A DNA stretch of 20,000 nt from Prorocentrum cordatum (Eukaryota > Sar > Dinophyceae > Prorocentrales > Prorocentraceae). Of this stretch, positions 1-9,195 are shown piece by piece. The position numbers and the translations under genes were made by a program. How positions within the stretch are numbered: the stretch's first letter is position 1; every line of letters starts with the position of its first letter. The DNA lies in assembly GCA_963575745.1 (NCBI GenBank), contig CAUYUJ010000203.1:418577-438576 (forward strand), read 5' to 3'. The notes beneath the pieces are model-generated. The model searched no databases. It worked only from the letters and a program-made list of their open reading frames with translations, and was not told where the DNA came from.

Positions 1-332
1 CAGAACTGTAACAAAGAACAATGAGCAGCAAAAAGCAGACAGTAACAGTGGAAACTGGAAGCTACAACTGGCACAGGAAATTGCGAAGCTTCGGCCTACA
101 GCCGGGTGGCCCCACAAGGGTAGGAACCAGAAACAGCACACACCCAGGATTTTCACACGAAGGGGTTTTTTGGCACCACCAACGGTGCAACGCATGTGCA
201 CACGTGCGAGTGGATCCCCAGCGATCCGACCCAGGGTTGATGCACGGCCGCGCTCTAGGATGCAGTTGGCATGCATGGTGTGGCAAGGCTGTCGGCGGCG
301 ACAAGATCCCAGGATCCGCTACCAACTAACAT

Positions 333-383
333 TCCATGGTGGTTTGGCACAGCCATCCATGGTGGTTTGGCACAGCCAAACCA
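333..383. repeat. 23-bp exact tandem repeat ending in a hairpin
   Basis: The 23 bases at 333-355, beginning TCCATGGTGGTTTGGC, are repeated exactly at 356-378. The second copy runs into TGGTTTGGC (363-371), loop ACA, GCCAAACCA (375-383), a perfect 9-bp stem. A related string, ACCAACGGTGCAACG, occurs near 177-191, and ACCACCGTGCAACG follows the hairpin. This suggests a small locally duplicated unit. Confidence 0.85.
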
Positions 384-636
384 CCGTGCAACGTCAGTTT
401 GTTCATCCTTTGACAGCAGCACTCGTCGCGGCAGCAGAAAGCAGTGGCGCGCGCGGGCATGCAGGGCCGGCGATGTGGCTGGCCAGCTGCCAGCGCGATT
501 TCGGCAGAAGAGCCGAAATCCACGCAGGATCGCTTTGGGCGCGGTATCCGGCGCAGCTGCATCGCGCTGCCAGGCGCCGCGGCCTTGCGATTGTAGCGCC
601 AGGCCCCGCGCGCCCCTCGAGGCGGGAAAGCAAGCT

Positions 637-785
637 CCACACAAAGGAATCGCGCGTGCTCTTGTGGGGGCGGCGAAAACGATCGCACGCAAAAGAAATT
701 CCTTTGTGCGCCCCCCGCGTTGACAGTGTAACCAGACCGCACGCAAAGGAATTGCACGAGACGTCATGGCACACAAAGTAATTAC
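637..785. repeat. Four spaced copies of an A-rich CACRCAAAGGAATT motif
   Basis: Variants of GCACGCAAAGGAATT occur near 637-653, 684-700, 737-754 and 768-785, spaced about 30-55 bases in a GC-rich background. Read on the minus strand they give the recurring peptides FLCVRS, FFCVRS and FLCVE in one frame. The set looks like a degenerate minisatellite of about 45 bp; a binding-site cluster is possible but unsupported. Confidence 0.6.
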
Positions 786-1339
786 ACCAACGCCCTTCGG
801 GTTGCCCTCTTCGCGCGCGGTGACAGCTCCGAGCTGGCAAGGAAGGGGGGGCGGGGCAAGGCACAGCAGGGGCAAAGGAAAAAGAAGAGGAGGGCGAGAA
901 AGAAGCGAAGGAAGCAACGAAAGGAAGCCAGGATGCGCGCAAGTGAAGCTAACACTGCGCGCCGAGACAGTTGTTCATTCGTTCGGTTGGCCGCGCGGCA
1001 GATGAATAGAAAAAGAATTGTTTGCTGCCTATCGAAAGGACTTCTTGGGAATGAGACCCGCGCTCTCTTCCCGACCCCCTTTCCCGCGCCCCGTTGCGAG
1101 CGCGCGACGAGTTGTTCTGGCCCGCGGGCAGAGGACTGCCAATTGCTGGTGGGCGGACTTTCCACCCGTCACGCGTTCCGAACACACGCGGCCGGCCAAG
1201 CGAACTTGCCACGCACACCGCCAGCCCCAAAGACCGACGCCGTACCGATCCCCGCACCCGTGCCAGGCACCCTCTCAACGACGCCCCCTTCCGGCGTAAA
1301 ACCAATAAAACCCTTTGCGTTTATGTGTTCTTCCCTGTT

Positions 1340-1928
1340 CTGAAAGGGGGCCGGCGGATTTCGATTTCCCTGGGGTGTGCGAGACTCATGTTGTCGAGTC
1401 GCAATTCAAATCGTGGGATAAGAAAGCCAGAGGGGCTGGCTATAGCTTACTTGCCAACCATGCGAGAGCGAAGAAGAAGCGCGCAAGTGCTACCATGATC
1501 CATCGGTCTTGTGAAGGAGGCGAGTGGCTTTTGGCTCGGCGGCATTTGCAAATGCAAAATGTTCTTAACAAGTCCACGGCGATGAAGCCGAGGGCCCCTG
1601 GCCACTCTGCACTCGATGGCTTCCAAGCGGTCATCGCCCACGCGCAGGGGTACAGCGCGATCATTGACGTTCTTATGGCCCCCCAAGCGCGCAGTTCAGG
1701 GGAGGCAGCGTCAGTCGTTGCCAGGAGTCGGGCGCCATGATCAACTCGTGTCAGTGGCCGTGGAACGTCACTGGTGATTGGGATGTAAAATCGGAGATCA
1801 CGCGTCGGTCTCGATTCTTCGGTCGTCTGCTCGGCGAGCCGTGCTTGCTGGAGGCGGGGAAGTTTGCGGTCGCTTGCGAGTCTGGCGAGACGGGCTCTAT
1901 CATCGACTACGTCATCTACGTCATCTGA
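1340..1928 (+). pseudogene. Decayed endonuclease/exonuclease/phosphatase (EEP) domain of a non-LTR retroelement
   Basis: EEP endonucleases of LINE-type elements nick target DNA for target-primed reverse transcription. Two adjoining frames carry the signature pieces in the right order. The first frame (about 1340-1738) contains VCETHVVESQFKSW, where the Glu of ETH sits at the catalytic position of the family motif QETH. It then contains GGEWLLARRHLQ and GYSAIIDVLMAP. After a frameshift near 1738 the second frame gives VTGDWDV, matching the family GD(F/W)N motif with the Asn replaced by Asp, then GSIIDYVI, matching the conserved IDYV segment. TGA stops at 1738 and 1926 break the frame. The domain order and the RT downstream on the same strand suggest one element. 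Limits: recognition is by motif only, and the N-terminal part is not clear. Confidence 0.65.
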
Positions 1929-2250
1929 TCCCAATCGGCCAAGGGATACATAGTCCGTCAACGGTGCCGTGAAAGCCCCGCGCGGGGCTGCTGGCGTCGC
2001 TGCGGGCCTCGGGCGAGCAGTTGCTCGCGCGCCCCCGCGGAGGTGCCGAGGCCGCTGCCCCGGGCAAGGCGGCCGCGAGCTGCCCCGCAAACGGGCTCGA
2101 AGCGCAGTCGTGCTCGCAAAGAAAAAGCAGAAGGACAGGCCCAGATGAAGGAAGCTCAGAGACGATGTTTCGAGCGCTATTTCGGTGGCGCGTTGAAGGG
2201 CGTCGGAGGGAGCGGGGTGCGCGACGGGCGCAGTGCCGGGAGCCCCCCTG
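1929..2250 (+). pseudogene. Probable post-endonuclease linker of the same retroelement relic
   Basis: After the EEP stop the + strand continues with fragments in mixed frames such as GLLASLRASGEQLLAR (about 1987-2034) and CFERYFGGALKGVGG. In dinoflagellate LINE-like polyproteins a charged, Ala/Arg-rich linker follows the endonuclease, so these fit by position and composition. No catalytic motif is expected here. The call rests mainly on location between EEP and RT. A 201-codon open frame (2043-2648) covers the segment but becomes proline/glycine-rich and unrecognisable after about 2250. Confidence 0.35.
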
Positions 2251-3530
2251 ACCTCGACGAGAACCCCGGTCAGGACCCCCGGTGTTTCTTGGAGGCTCAG
2301 CATGGACGGGCCCCGCTCGAAGAGGAGGAGGGCCCCTGGGCCCGCGAGACTGAGTTTGCGAACAATGGCGGTCGCCCTTCTGCGCCCCTGGGACCCAGCG
2401 CGCCCGCGCCGCCAGAGCTCCATTCCCATGTCTCGGGGAGGGCTGCGCGCACTGCCACGGTTGATAATTCGGGCCATTCGGGGAGGGTCGGCCCTGCGAC
2501 GGGCCAGGAGCGGAGCTCTCGCGTCTTCCCGGCGGGGGCGTTCGCCCCTGACCAGGGGTTCGACCTTCCGATGCCCAGTGATCCCGGCACGCAGCCCCGC
2601 GCCCCCCGCTTCGGCAACCCAATTCGGACCTCGGAGCGATGCGAGTGACCGTCGCCTGTGAGGTTTCGTGTGTCTGGGGAAGTTTGGTCTCGGAGCAGAG
2701 CCGAGATTGGGTGCGCGCCAGGCGCCCGATGTCCTGCTCGCCCCTCGGTCATCTCCGCCGTAGCCTTTCTACGGATCAGGGCCCTGTTCGCGCAGTCAGT
2801 TCCCCGTGCGCTTCCCGGGTGCGATTGGCGCAACTCTCACTGCGCGAGCACCGCGGTTGTCAAGGCATATCCAAGGTCAGCCGCAGCGCCATTCGGCGCG
2901 GCTTCGCGCGGCGGCCCCGCGCGATCATATTGCAAGCTGGCGGGCTCGACTCCACGCGCCACTTCGCAATTCGGGGCGCCATTCGCAGCGTCAGAACGGC
3001 AGCAGGCAGGGGGACCCTATATTTTCACATCAATTGGCGGGCTAGCCTCAGAGTACCCAGCGCAGGCGCACGCGGGGCTGCGAATGCGAGCGCAGCTACG
3101 GGGTGGCCCATCGCGGCGGCGATGGCGCAATCCCACCAGCCCCTTGGGCGTGAGTGGTTTAGAGAGCCCGCTCTGTCCTCAACCCCCCTTCTTCCTCTTC
3201 GGGGAACGGTTTACCCCTCCCCCTACCCCCTCCCCCTGGGCCTGGAGAGGGGGTTCCGCGGGTCGTTGGAAGGGTCTTTTCCGACTCCTGGGAGGGCTAA
3301 AACACGACGACCCTCACGAGGATTCTGGCCCCGACGGGGGGGGGAGTTAGGCCCCTCTGCTCTTCTTCGAAGCCAACAGCATTGCTTTTACTACGGTTTT
3401 GGCCCCATGTTGGCCTCCTGCGGGGGCCGCGCTCATCTACCTTCATAGCAAAATCATTGATTTTACAAAAAGGTTTTGGCCTCAATTTGTCCTTTTTCAA
3501 GGGGCAGCTCTCATTTGCGCTTATGAGGAG
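2250..3530. other. Unassigned GC-rich stretch between endonuclease and RT relics
   Basis: Long overlapping frames on the + strand (2639-3448 and 2658-3350) have no motif I recognise. The segment about 3190-3530 changes character: a C/T-rich run (TACCCCCTCCCCCTGGG), then GGCCCCGACGGGGGGGG, then a lower-GC stretch around 3400-3510 with TTTTGGCC repeated. Its abrupt composition and position before the minisatellite suggest the start of an inserted repetitive unit. The function is unknown. Confidence 0.4.
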
Positions 3531-3534
3531 GTCG

Positions 3535-3755
3535 CAAGAGGCCCCAAGATGGCCCAAAGAGCCCCGAGGAGGCCCCCAAGAGGCCCCCCCAGAGGCCTCC
3601 GAGCGGTCCCAAGAGGCCCCCAAGAGGCCCCCAAGGCCCCCAAGAGGCCTCAAGAGGGCCCAAGAGGCCCCCAAGAGGCTCCCCAGAGGCCCCCACGAGG
3701 CCCCCAAGAGGCCCCAAGAGGCTCCAAGAGGCCCCCAAGAGGCCCCACGAGGAGC
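3535..3755. repeat. AGAGGCCCCCA minisatellite
   Basis: About 220 bp are built from variants of AAGAGGCCCCCAAGAGGCCC with units of roughly 9-12 bases. The array is imperfect, with GATGGCCC and GGCTCC variants. It is open in several frames because the unit has no stop codon. On the + strand it encodes RGPQEAP-like repeats and on the minus strand GLLGASWG-like repeats; neither should be taken as a protein. Confidence 0.9.
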
Positions 3756-4165
3756 CCGAACGACTCACACCAGGACAAGGGGCCCGAACGACTCACACCA
3801 CGAAGAGCCCGAACGACTCACACCATAAGGAGGGGCCCGAACGGCTCACACCAGGACGAGGCGCCCGAACGACTCGCACCACGAGGAGCCCGAACGACTC
3901 ACACCACGACGCGGGCCTCGAACGACTCACTCCACGAGGAGCCCGAACGAGTCACACCAGGAGGAGGGGCCCGAACGACTCACACCAGGATGAGGGGCCC
4001 GAACAACTCACACCACGAGAAGCCCGAACGACTCACACCAGGACGAAGAGCCCGAACGACTCACACCACGAAGAGCCCGAACGACTCACACCAGGAAGAA
4101 GGGCCCGAACGACCCACACCAGGAAGAGAAACCCCAAACGTCTCAAATCACGAGGAGCGCTTTCT
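3754..4165. repeat. CCCGAACGACTCACACCA minisatellite, about 15 units of 25-29 bp
   Basis: The core CCCGAACGACTCACACCA recurs about 15 times, each followed by a variable 7-11 base spacer of the (C/G)GA-(A/C)GA-GGG type. The first cores are exact or nearly so. The last two (CCCGAACGACCCACACCA and CCCCAAACGTCTCAAATCA) have drifted, so the array decays toward its right end. A + strand frame stays open through it (3399-4214) and a minus one through part. Alternation of CACGA and CAGGA spacers hints at a two-unit higher-order repeat. Confidence 0.92.
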
Positions 4166-4846
4166 CCCCCTCCTCCTATGCCTCGTCCTTCCCCCGCTCC
4201 CCCCACAAGGATGATGTGCAAGGAGGCGGGAGGAAGGAGGAACAGGGGAGATATGCGGGGCCAAGCGGACACACGCCTGAAAAACACGACTGTCGGCATG
4301 CTTCGCAAGAGTTGCTGCTGTGAGATGGGCTGGCGGGGATACGCGAAGCGTAAAGAATTTTCTCCAGGAGAATCCCCGTCGCGGGGGAAGATGCGATTGA
4401 GACGTTCGCTGATAATGCAGGCCGAATTGCCGGCTGGCGCAGCGGCGTGCATTGGCAGCTTCTCTCCGCGAGCTCAGTGATTGGATGGCGGCGGCCCCAG
4501 CCTTGGCGAAGCTCCAAATAGGCACCGAGGGCGACCCGCTGGCGCCGCTGGAGGCCGAACTGGATGGCACCGCGCTCGCGCACTCCAGTGAGGGATGTGA
4601 TTGACGCAGGGCGGCCACGCAGCGCAAGTTGCGGTGTCCCATCCGCGACGATGCCCATGGGGTTCGCGGGTAATTTCGGCGGGCCAAAGAGCGCGCTCAG
4701 CTTGACATTCTTCCATCTATCACAAGTGAGATGGTACGAGCGGCTGCCCATCGCACGCGGCCGCGTCCTGGAATGGGGGCTGATCAGACGTCGCCTCGTG
4801 GTTTCAAGAGGCGACGCTGTCGCCTATTGCACGACGACGCTGTCGC
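4166..4846. other. Unassigned stretch before the RT relic
   Basis: No domain is recognised. It holds the 13-bp palindrome TTCTCCAGGAGAA at about 4360, followed by CCCCGTCGCGGGG, so a small hairpin is possible. The final 100 bases (GTGGTTTCAAGAGGCGACGCTGTCGCC and on) may be decayed polyprotein just upstream of the RT core, since the frames there run into it, but no motif can be quoted. Confidence 0.35.
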
Positions 4847-4849
4847 CTG

Positions 4850-5759
4850 GACATGGACGCAGTGGCTCCGTTGTATACGGCGCGCGAGGGGAAGGTGGCG
4901 TGGCCCCATCAGGCGCTGGCGATCCTAGGCAGGCTGCTCCCGAGGAAAGGGGGCGGCGACCGCGTCATTGGCGTGCTGGCGGTGTTCGCCAGGATCTGGT
5001 CGCTCATCCGCGAACCCACCGTGGGCGACTGGAGCGAGGCGACAGCGGCCCGCCTGGGGCGCGGCGGCGCATGGCAACGCGGCCTTGAGAGAAGCGTTCG
5101 TAGGGGCGCGCCAGGAGAAGGCCGGGTAGGTGCTGAGCACTCAATCGGGCCATGGGCCATTGGACATCGAGGCCTTCTATGACAACATCCGTTGACAAGT
5201 GCTCTTGTCGAATGGATTGAAGTTGGGCTTTCCAGCCGCAGCGACGCGCGTGGAGACGCTCCAGTGCATGTCTGTGCGCACGTTGGGCCAGCGAGGCGCG
5301 TGGGCGTGACCTACCATTCCAACTCGATCGAGCGTGCAGGGCCTTCGTTCTGGCACGCGCTTCGCACGATTTGTCGCGCGCGTCGCCCTGCAGCGCATTT
5401 GCGCGGCCTGCCCGAAGGCGGGCCGCAGAATATGGGTCAATGAAGTGTCGGAACGGGCGGTTGGATCCAACGCGAATCGGCGCGGGCCGGGAACTGCGGT
5501 GGGGCCGACAGCCCAGGGCAGGTGTCTCACCGCGCTCATCGGCTTGAAGACGCCTGCGGATCCCGCGCTGCGCTTGCTTGAGGACTTCGCGAGGCTGTGG
5601 TTCCGCATGTGTCAGCAGCAGCCGTTGCTGAGAGCGGGGGTGCATGCGGCGCGGGATACGGTGGTCGCTCACCTGTGGAAGGCTGAGCCGAAACATCGCT
5701 CGCGCCACATTCGCGGACCGCTGTCGGCGAAGGCGGCGCTCCTGCTGGACAACGGCTGA
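4850..5759 (+). pseudogene. Decayed reverse transcriptase domain of a LINE-like retroelement
   Basis: The frame starting at 4853 contains LLPRKGGGDRVIGVLAVF followed by ARIWSLIREPT. This is the N-terminal RT core block of the LLPKKGGGDRPIGL type found in dinoflagellate LINE-like elements. The frame then shifts around 5045-5070. The next frame, in register from about 5070 to 6485, has LDIEAFYDNI at 5160-5189, where the first Asp is at the motif A metal-binding position. It then reads TRVETLQCMSVRTLGQRGAW, and RIWVNEV near 5437-5457, at the place of the motif C (Y/W)VDD box. In-frame stops lie at 5127, 5193, 5307 and 5757. The motif C aspartates read Asn-Glu, so the copy is doubly dead. A short stretch AEHSIGPWAIG lies in the earlier frame near 5134, so several small indels occurred. 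Confidence 0.87.
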
Positions 5760-6420
5760 GACCCGCAGTCCGCCATCTGCTGGGCCAAGCCGCCCGCGGA
5801 GACGGGCGAGGTCATCGAGTGGCAGTTTCCTGACGCAGCGTGGACGGGCCTCGTGGACGTCGACGCGCCGACAGGGCTAGTGAGCGATTTGAAGAATTCT
5901 ATTTCGGCGAGGTGATGGAGGAAGGCCAGCGATCGCTACTGCGGCATGGGGGCTGAGCACGGCGTCGGCATGGCATCGTGGCGCAAGCCCTGCCAGCAGT
6001 TCTCCAACATACCGCAGGGCAGCCGTATGGCGGAGGTGCTCAGCATGGTCGTCATGGGCGGCTGCTGGCCGAGAGATCGGCGAGTTGACGCAGCGGGGGC
6101 CAACGCGTTGGGCTTGTCGCGCCTCTGCCCGAGGTGTGGGCAGGAGGCCGAGACCATGTCCCATCGGGGCTGGAGCTGCCCGAAGAACGTGGAAACGCCA
6201 GCGCACGAAAACTCGCAGGATTTGCTCCCGCAGGCCTACAGCAGGCACGACACTGAGCAGTGCTACTGGTTGCGGGGGCTGCTGCCGGCCATGTGGACCG
6301 AAGTGACACCACCGCAAGAGCGTGAGGAGTGGCACGTGTCGGGCGCAGCTGCAGACAGTCTCGGGAGTCTCCCGTTCGGGCACGGCACTGAGCAGAGGTC
6401 ACTGCGGCTTTTGGCTGATG
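5760..6420 (+). pseudogene. RT thumb/connection region with CCHC-type zinc knuckle, decayed
   Basis: The same frame as the RT continues past TGA at 5757 with CWAKPPAETGEVIEWQFPD and AAWTGLVDVDAP, meets another TGA at 5913, then reads WRKASDRYCGMGAEHGVG. Near 6123-6180 it carries LCPRCGQEAETMSHRGWSCP, a CX2CX8HX4C knuckle. In related retroelements such a knuckle (CPRCG...E..HR.W.CP) sits between the RT and RNase H domains, and that is what is seen here. About 220 codons with only one internal stop imply recent loss of constraint. The function inferred for the live element is RNA or template binding; this copy cannot make a full protein. Confidence 0.75.
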
Positions 6421-6830
6421 CCAGTGGCGGCGCCGACTCGGCCGACAGCAGGTTTACACGCGTGGGCCGGCGGTCATCAGCGTGAGCACCTACGATCCCC
6501 TGGCCCTGACGGTGTCGGGGTCCTCCCAGGGGCACGGCAGAGTGCCCCCACGGGGAGCTGTTCGCGCTGCTCGTCGCCGTCAGGATGTGCAGCGGGCGCG
6601 TGTACTTCGTCAGGGACAAAAGTGGAGTTGCAGACGGCTGGTGCTCGCGGGGGCACGCCTCTCCCAGCGGGGAGGGTGCCGATCTGTGGCACAAGATCGA
6701 AATGGCTCTGGCTGGACGCAGTCAGGCTGAGTTTGCTGTGCTGTTTGTGAATTCGCATTTGCCACCGAAGCAGATGATTCAAGGAGTCGCGCCGTTGCAA
6801 CTGATGTTTGGCAGCGCGGCAGCTGACGAA
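6411..6830 (+). pseudogene. RNase H domain of the retroelement, frameshifted
   Basis: RNase H removes the RNA strand of the RNA/DNA hybrid using four acidic residues. Candidates for all four are visible in order: Asp in LLADASGGADS (about 6410-6440), Glu in GELFALLVAVRMC (Glu codon 6555-6557), Asp in VYFVRDKSGVADGW (about 6600-6640), and Asp in SAAADEVAAGA, at the place of the family N..AD..A motif. The last is preceded by FVNSHLPPKQ, which resembles the WVKSHL segment of related elements. The frame is broken by a shift at about 6460, and a stop follows at 6483. The piece 6465-6542 lies in another frame, after which the first frame resumes, so two indels nearly compensate. In GSAAADE the usual Asn of GNxxAD has become Ser. 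Confidence 0.72.
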
Positions 6831-7184
6831 GTGGCAGCAGGTGCGGCGCGTCGAATCAGGCTTGCAGAGACCGAGAAATCTCGTGCACACAGGCTCGTGA
6901 AAAAAGTGTATCCGATAAGGTTGAGGCTGATCAGAACTACACTTGGTGTTCTGGAGACCGAGAGCGAACTTATGCAGAAAGAAAGACAGCTGAGAAAAAG
7001 AGAGGAGGTGTGTGAGCCACCGCCTCCCCCTGCCTCATCAGTGTGCAGGAAGTTTGCGACCAGTCACGTTCTCGATGATTATGGCAAGCGTTGCAAGATT
7101 TGTTGTAGCTCTTCCTCCCAGGCTGCCAAAGCCCAGTGGATGTCCACTCAGTGTTTTAGACGCGCTCAAGTCGATGGAAATTAG
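6831..7184 (+). pseudogene. C-terminal tail of the retroelement polyprotein with Cys/His segment
   Basis: The frame that carries the end of RNase H runs on without a stop to TAG at 7182. It has a basic helical stretch (ETEKSRAHRLVKKVYPIRLR), a short proline run, then SHVLDDYGKRCKICC followed by W and a further C, a possible metal-binding HX8CX2C arrangement. A comparable Cys/His tail ends many dinoflagellate LINE-like proteins, so this stop is probably close to the natural terminus. The part from 6543 to 7184 is the longest unbroken coding remnant of the element (over 200 codons). Confidence 0.6.
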
Positions 7185-7490
7185 ACTATCTGCGTTGCCG
7201 TCGAGCGTGAGATTACATGTAGGGGGGGGGGGCTGGGTACACAGTAGCCGCATCATGTTTCTGCACCAATTCATGGGACTCTGGTTTTGCTCACAGTGCG
7301 GGCATCTTGTCAGTTGTGTCCTCAGGAGCCTGGGTCAGGCATGTCTCGAGCGAATGAATGCGAATCGAGCTGAATATTAAATCGGATCGAGTCCGATCGA
7401 TGGCCGGAGGCTGTTAGCAAGGCCGATACGCTCGCTCGTAAGCGCTCGTAGTTCCTTTCGACTCGCATCGCGACTGTTCTTACTCACTCA
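7185..7490 (+). other. Putative 3' untranslated flank of the retroelement
   Basis: About 300 bases lie between the polyprotein stop and a (TCA)n array. The stretch has a G9 run at 7222, no long convincing frame, and a segment rich in TCG/CGA words (ATCGGATCGAGTCCGATCGA, 7380-7400). Position alone suggests the 3' UTR; LINE 3' ends often finish in a simple repeat, which fits the array that follows. Confidence 0.4.
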
Positions 7491-7494
7491 ATCG

Positions 7495-7549
<55 letters not shown>

Positions 7550-7798
7550 GATCATGATCATCATCATCATCATCATCGTCGTCCATCGTCGTCCATCATC
7601 ATCATCATCGTCATCGTCGTCGTCGTCATCATCATCATCATCGGCATCATCGTCATCATCATGGTCGTCATCAGCATCATCAGTATCGTCATCAGCATCG
7701 TCATCACCATCGTCATCGTCATCATCGTCATCATTGGCACCACCACCACCACCACCATCATCATCATCATCGTCATCGTCGTCGTCATCATCATCATT

Positions 7799-7855
<57 letters not shown>

Positions 7856-7933
7856 GGCATCATCGTCATCATCATGGTCGTCATCAGCATCATCAGTATC
7901 GTCATCAGCATCGTCATCATCGTCATCATTGGC

Positions 7934-7967
<34 letters not shown>
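7491..7967. repeat. (TCA/TCG)n array with an internal 213-bp duplication
   Basis: Almost pure TCA/TCG trinucleotides with interruptions GGCATCATCG, ATGGTCG, TTGGCACCACCACC. The interruption pattern starting CGGCATCATCGTCATCATCA occurs at 7642 and again at 7855, 213 bases later (71 triplets), and the following TTGGCACCACC marker is repeated too. This shows a segmental tandem duplication on top of slippage. Frames are open on both strands (serine-rich on +, methionine-rich on -) for purely compositional reasons. Confidence 0.95.
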
Positions 7968-8034
7968 AACGTATCATCCTCATCAGAAGCAATATCGTCA
8001 CGATACGATCATCCTGATGACATCTGCCTGCTGC

Positions 8035-8330
8035 TACTCTTCATGCTCATCCTCCTCCCCGTCTGTGGGTGCTGGTGCTGGTGCTTCCACTGCTGTTGCT
8101 GGTGCTCCTGCTGCTGCTCTTTCTCCTCTATCTTATCCTCGGCCCTCCTCATATCTTCTCCAATTCCAATCTTCTCCTCGTCACCCTCCTCCTCCCCCTA
8201 CTTCCACCCCCTCTCCCTGTCCTTCTCTTTCGCCTTCCTGTCTCCCTTCTCCCCTCACATCTCCGTCTCTTGCTGCTTCACTCCCCCCAAAACAGACCCA
8301 CTCCCCAGTGCTCGCTTGCCAATCCTGACT
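8035..8330. repeat. Pyrimidine-rich low-complexity tract
   Basis: CTGCTG and CTCCTC words followed by a C/T-rich run on the + strand, with a GGTGCTGGTGCTGGTGC cluster near 8068-8085. It is open in several frames by composition only. No gene is recognised. Confidence 0.75.
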
Positions 8331-8822
8331 CGCCCGCATCCGCCCCCTCCACGCCCCACGCGAGCGGCGCTGCCGGAACGGCTCGACGGACGTGTAATAG
8401 TAGGGTCTCTTCTCCGTGCAGCTGCTGTCGGAAGGGGGGGGGGGAAGCGGCCGGGGCCGCAGCCCGCGCCGACCCTCGAACGGGACGAGGGGGGCAATGA
8501 CGACCACGAGGCGCCGATGGAGAGAGACGTGTTTTGTGTGGTGGGGCAGCCCAGTTTCGAGGCAGCCCCCTCTGGCCCCGCCGCTGTCCTTTCTCGGCGG
8601 TCCGAGATCTGACAGCAGCAAGGCAACCCAGGGTGGGCAGCACAGGCAGACAGATGCTGCCGTCTCGAGGCACTGGCGAATGCACGGCCACGGGGCTTGA
8701 AACAGGCACTTGTTGTGCTGCGGGTGCGTCGCAGCCTCTGAAGCAAAAGAGGAGGCCTCGATCGCGAAGCAGCGTGTCTGTAAGGGTCCATGCTTGTGAG
8801 GTCCGGGGCGAAATTCGGTGGA
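8331..8822. other. Unassigned GC-rich stretch
   Basis: Three overlapping minus-strand frames of 195-291 codons and two + frames cover this stretch, but all are arginine/proline/glycine-rich, and I recognise no domain in any. A G10 run lies near 8436. I see no RNA gene or repeat unit. Confidence 0.5.
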
Positions 8823-8996
8823 TCCAGAGTCGGTGGCGCGTGGTCTCCCGGGTGGTCTCCAACATGGTCTCCTGTCTGGTCCCCCACGGTCACCCGTACG
8901 GTTTCCTGCACGGTCTTCCATGGTCACCCGTGTGGTCTCATGGTCTCCAGATGGTCCCCAAGATGGTCTCCCGTATGGTCTCCCGGATGCTCTCGA
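8823..8996. repeat. TGGTCTCC(C/A)-type degenerate minisatellite
   Basis: The words TGGTCTCC, GGTCTCCCG, GGTCACCCGT and ATGGTC recur every 10-20 bases for about 170 bp. On the minus strand they read as GDHxGDHPGDH-like peptide repeats. The units are too diverged to give a single period by eye, but all keep a GGTC(T/A)C core. Confidence 0.8.
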
Positions 8997-9002
8997 CGCT
9001 GT

Positions 9003-9195
9003 CGTCCTTGAATTCGAATCGTCGTCGGTTGCGGCATTCGTCGTCGTCGTCGTCATTTGCCGTTGTCGTGGTCATCTATCGTCGCAATCGCCGTCGTTGT
9101 CGTCGTCAATCGTCTTTGTTGGCCATCGTCGTCGTCGTCGGCAGTCGGCCTGGTCGTCGTCGCATTCGTCGCGGGCGCCAGCGTCGTCGACGTTT
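9003..9195. repeat. (TCG)n-rich array
   Basis: TCGTCG words interrupted by TTGCC and CAATCG dominate about 190 bp. A second trinucleotide array only 1 kb from the TCA array shows how prone this region is to triplet expansion. Confidence 0.8.

Larger units (their letters stand above)
1..1330. other. Intergenic GC-rich DNA, no gene recognised
   Basis: Several open frames of 80 to 220 codons overlap here on both strands, but they have the arginine/proline/alanine-rich composition expected of random frames in GC-rich DNA. I recognise no domain in any of them. The stretch holds a 23-bp tandem repeat with a hairpin and four spaced copies of an A-rich motif, listed separately. It lies just upstream of the endonuclease relic, so it may include decayed 5' sequence of that retroelement, but nothing in it shows this. 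Confidence 0.6.

Noticed and set aside
255-942. Minus-strand frames of 180-220 codons
   Set aside because: Low-complexity Arg/Pro/Ala composition, FLCVRS repeats from a minisatellite, and no recognisable domain.
1528-1545. TTTTGGCTC, resembling the core of the dinoflagellate spliced leader
   Set aside because: Only nine bases match and they lie inside the endonuclease relic (GGEWLLARR codons); the rest of the leader is absent.
2043-2648. 201-codon + strand frame as an intact gene
   Set aside because: Only its first part resembles retroelement linker; the remainder is Pro/Gly-rich and the minus strand is open too.
3399-4214. 271-codon + strand frame with RTTHT and PERLTP repeats
   Set aside because: It is a translation of two stop-free minisatellites, with a composition-driven shadow on the minus strand.
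7548-8612. 354-codon + strand frame, serine-rich
   Set aside because: It is produced by the (TCA)n array and the C/T-rich tract; it has no complex segment and the opposite strand is equally open.
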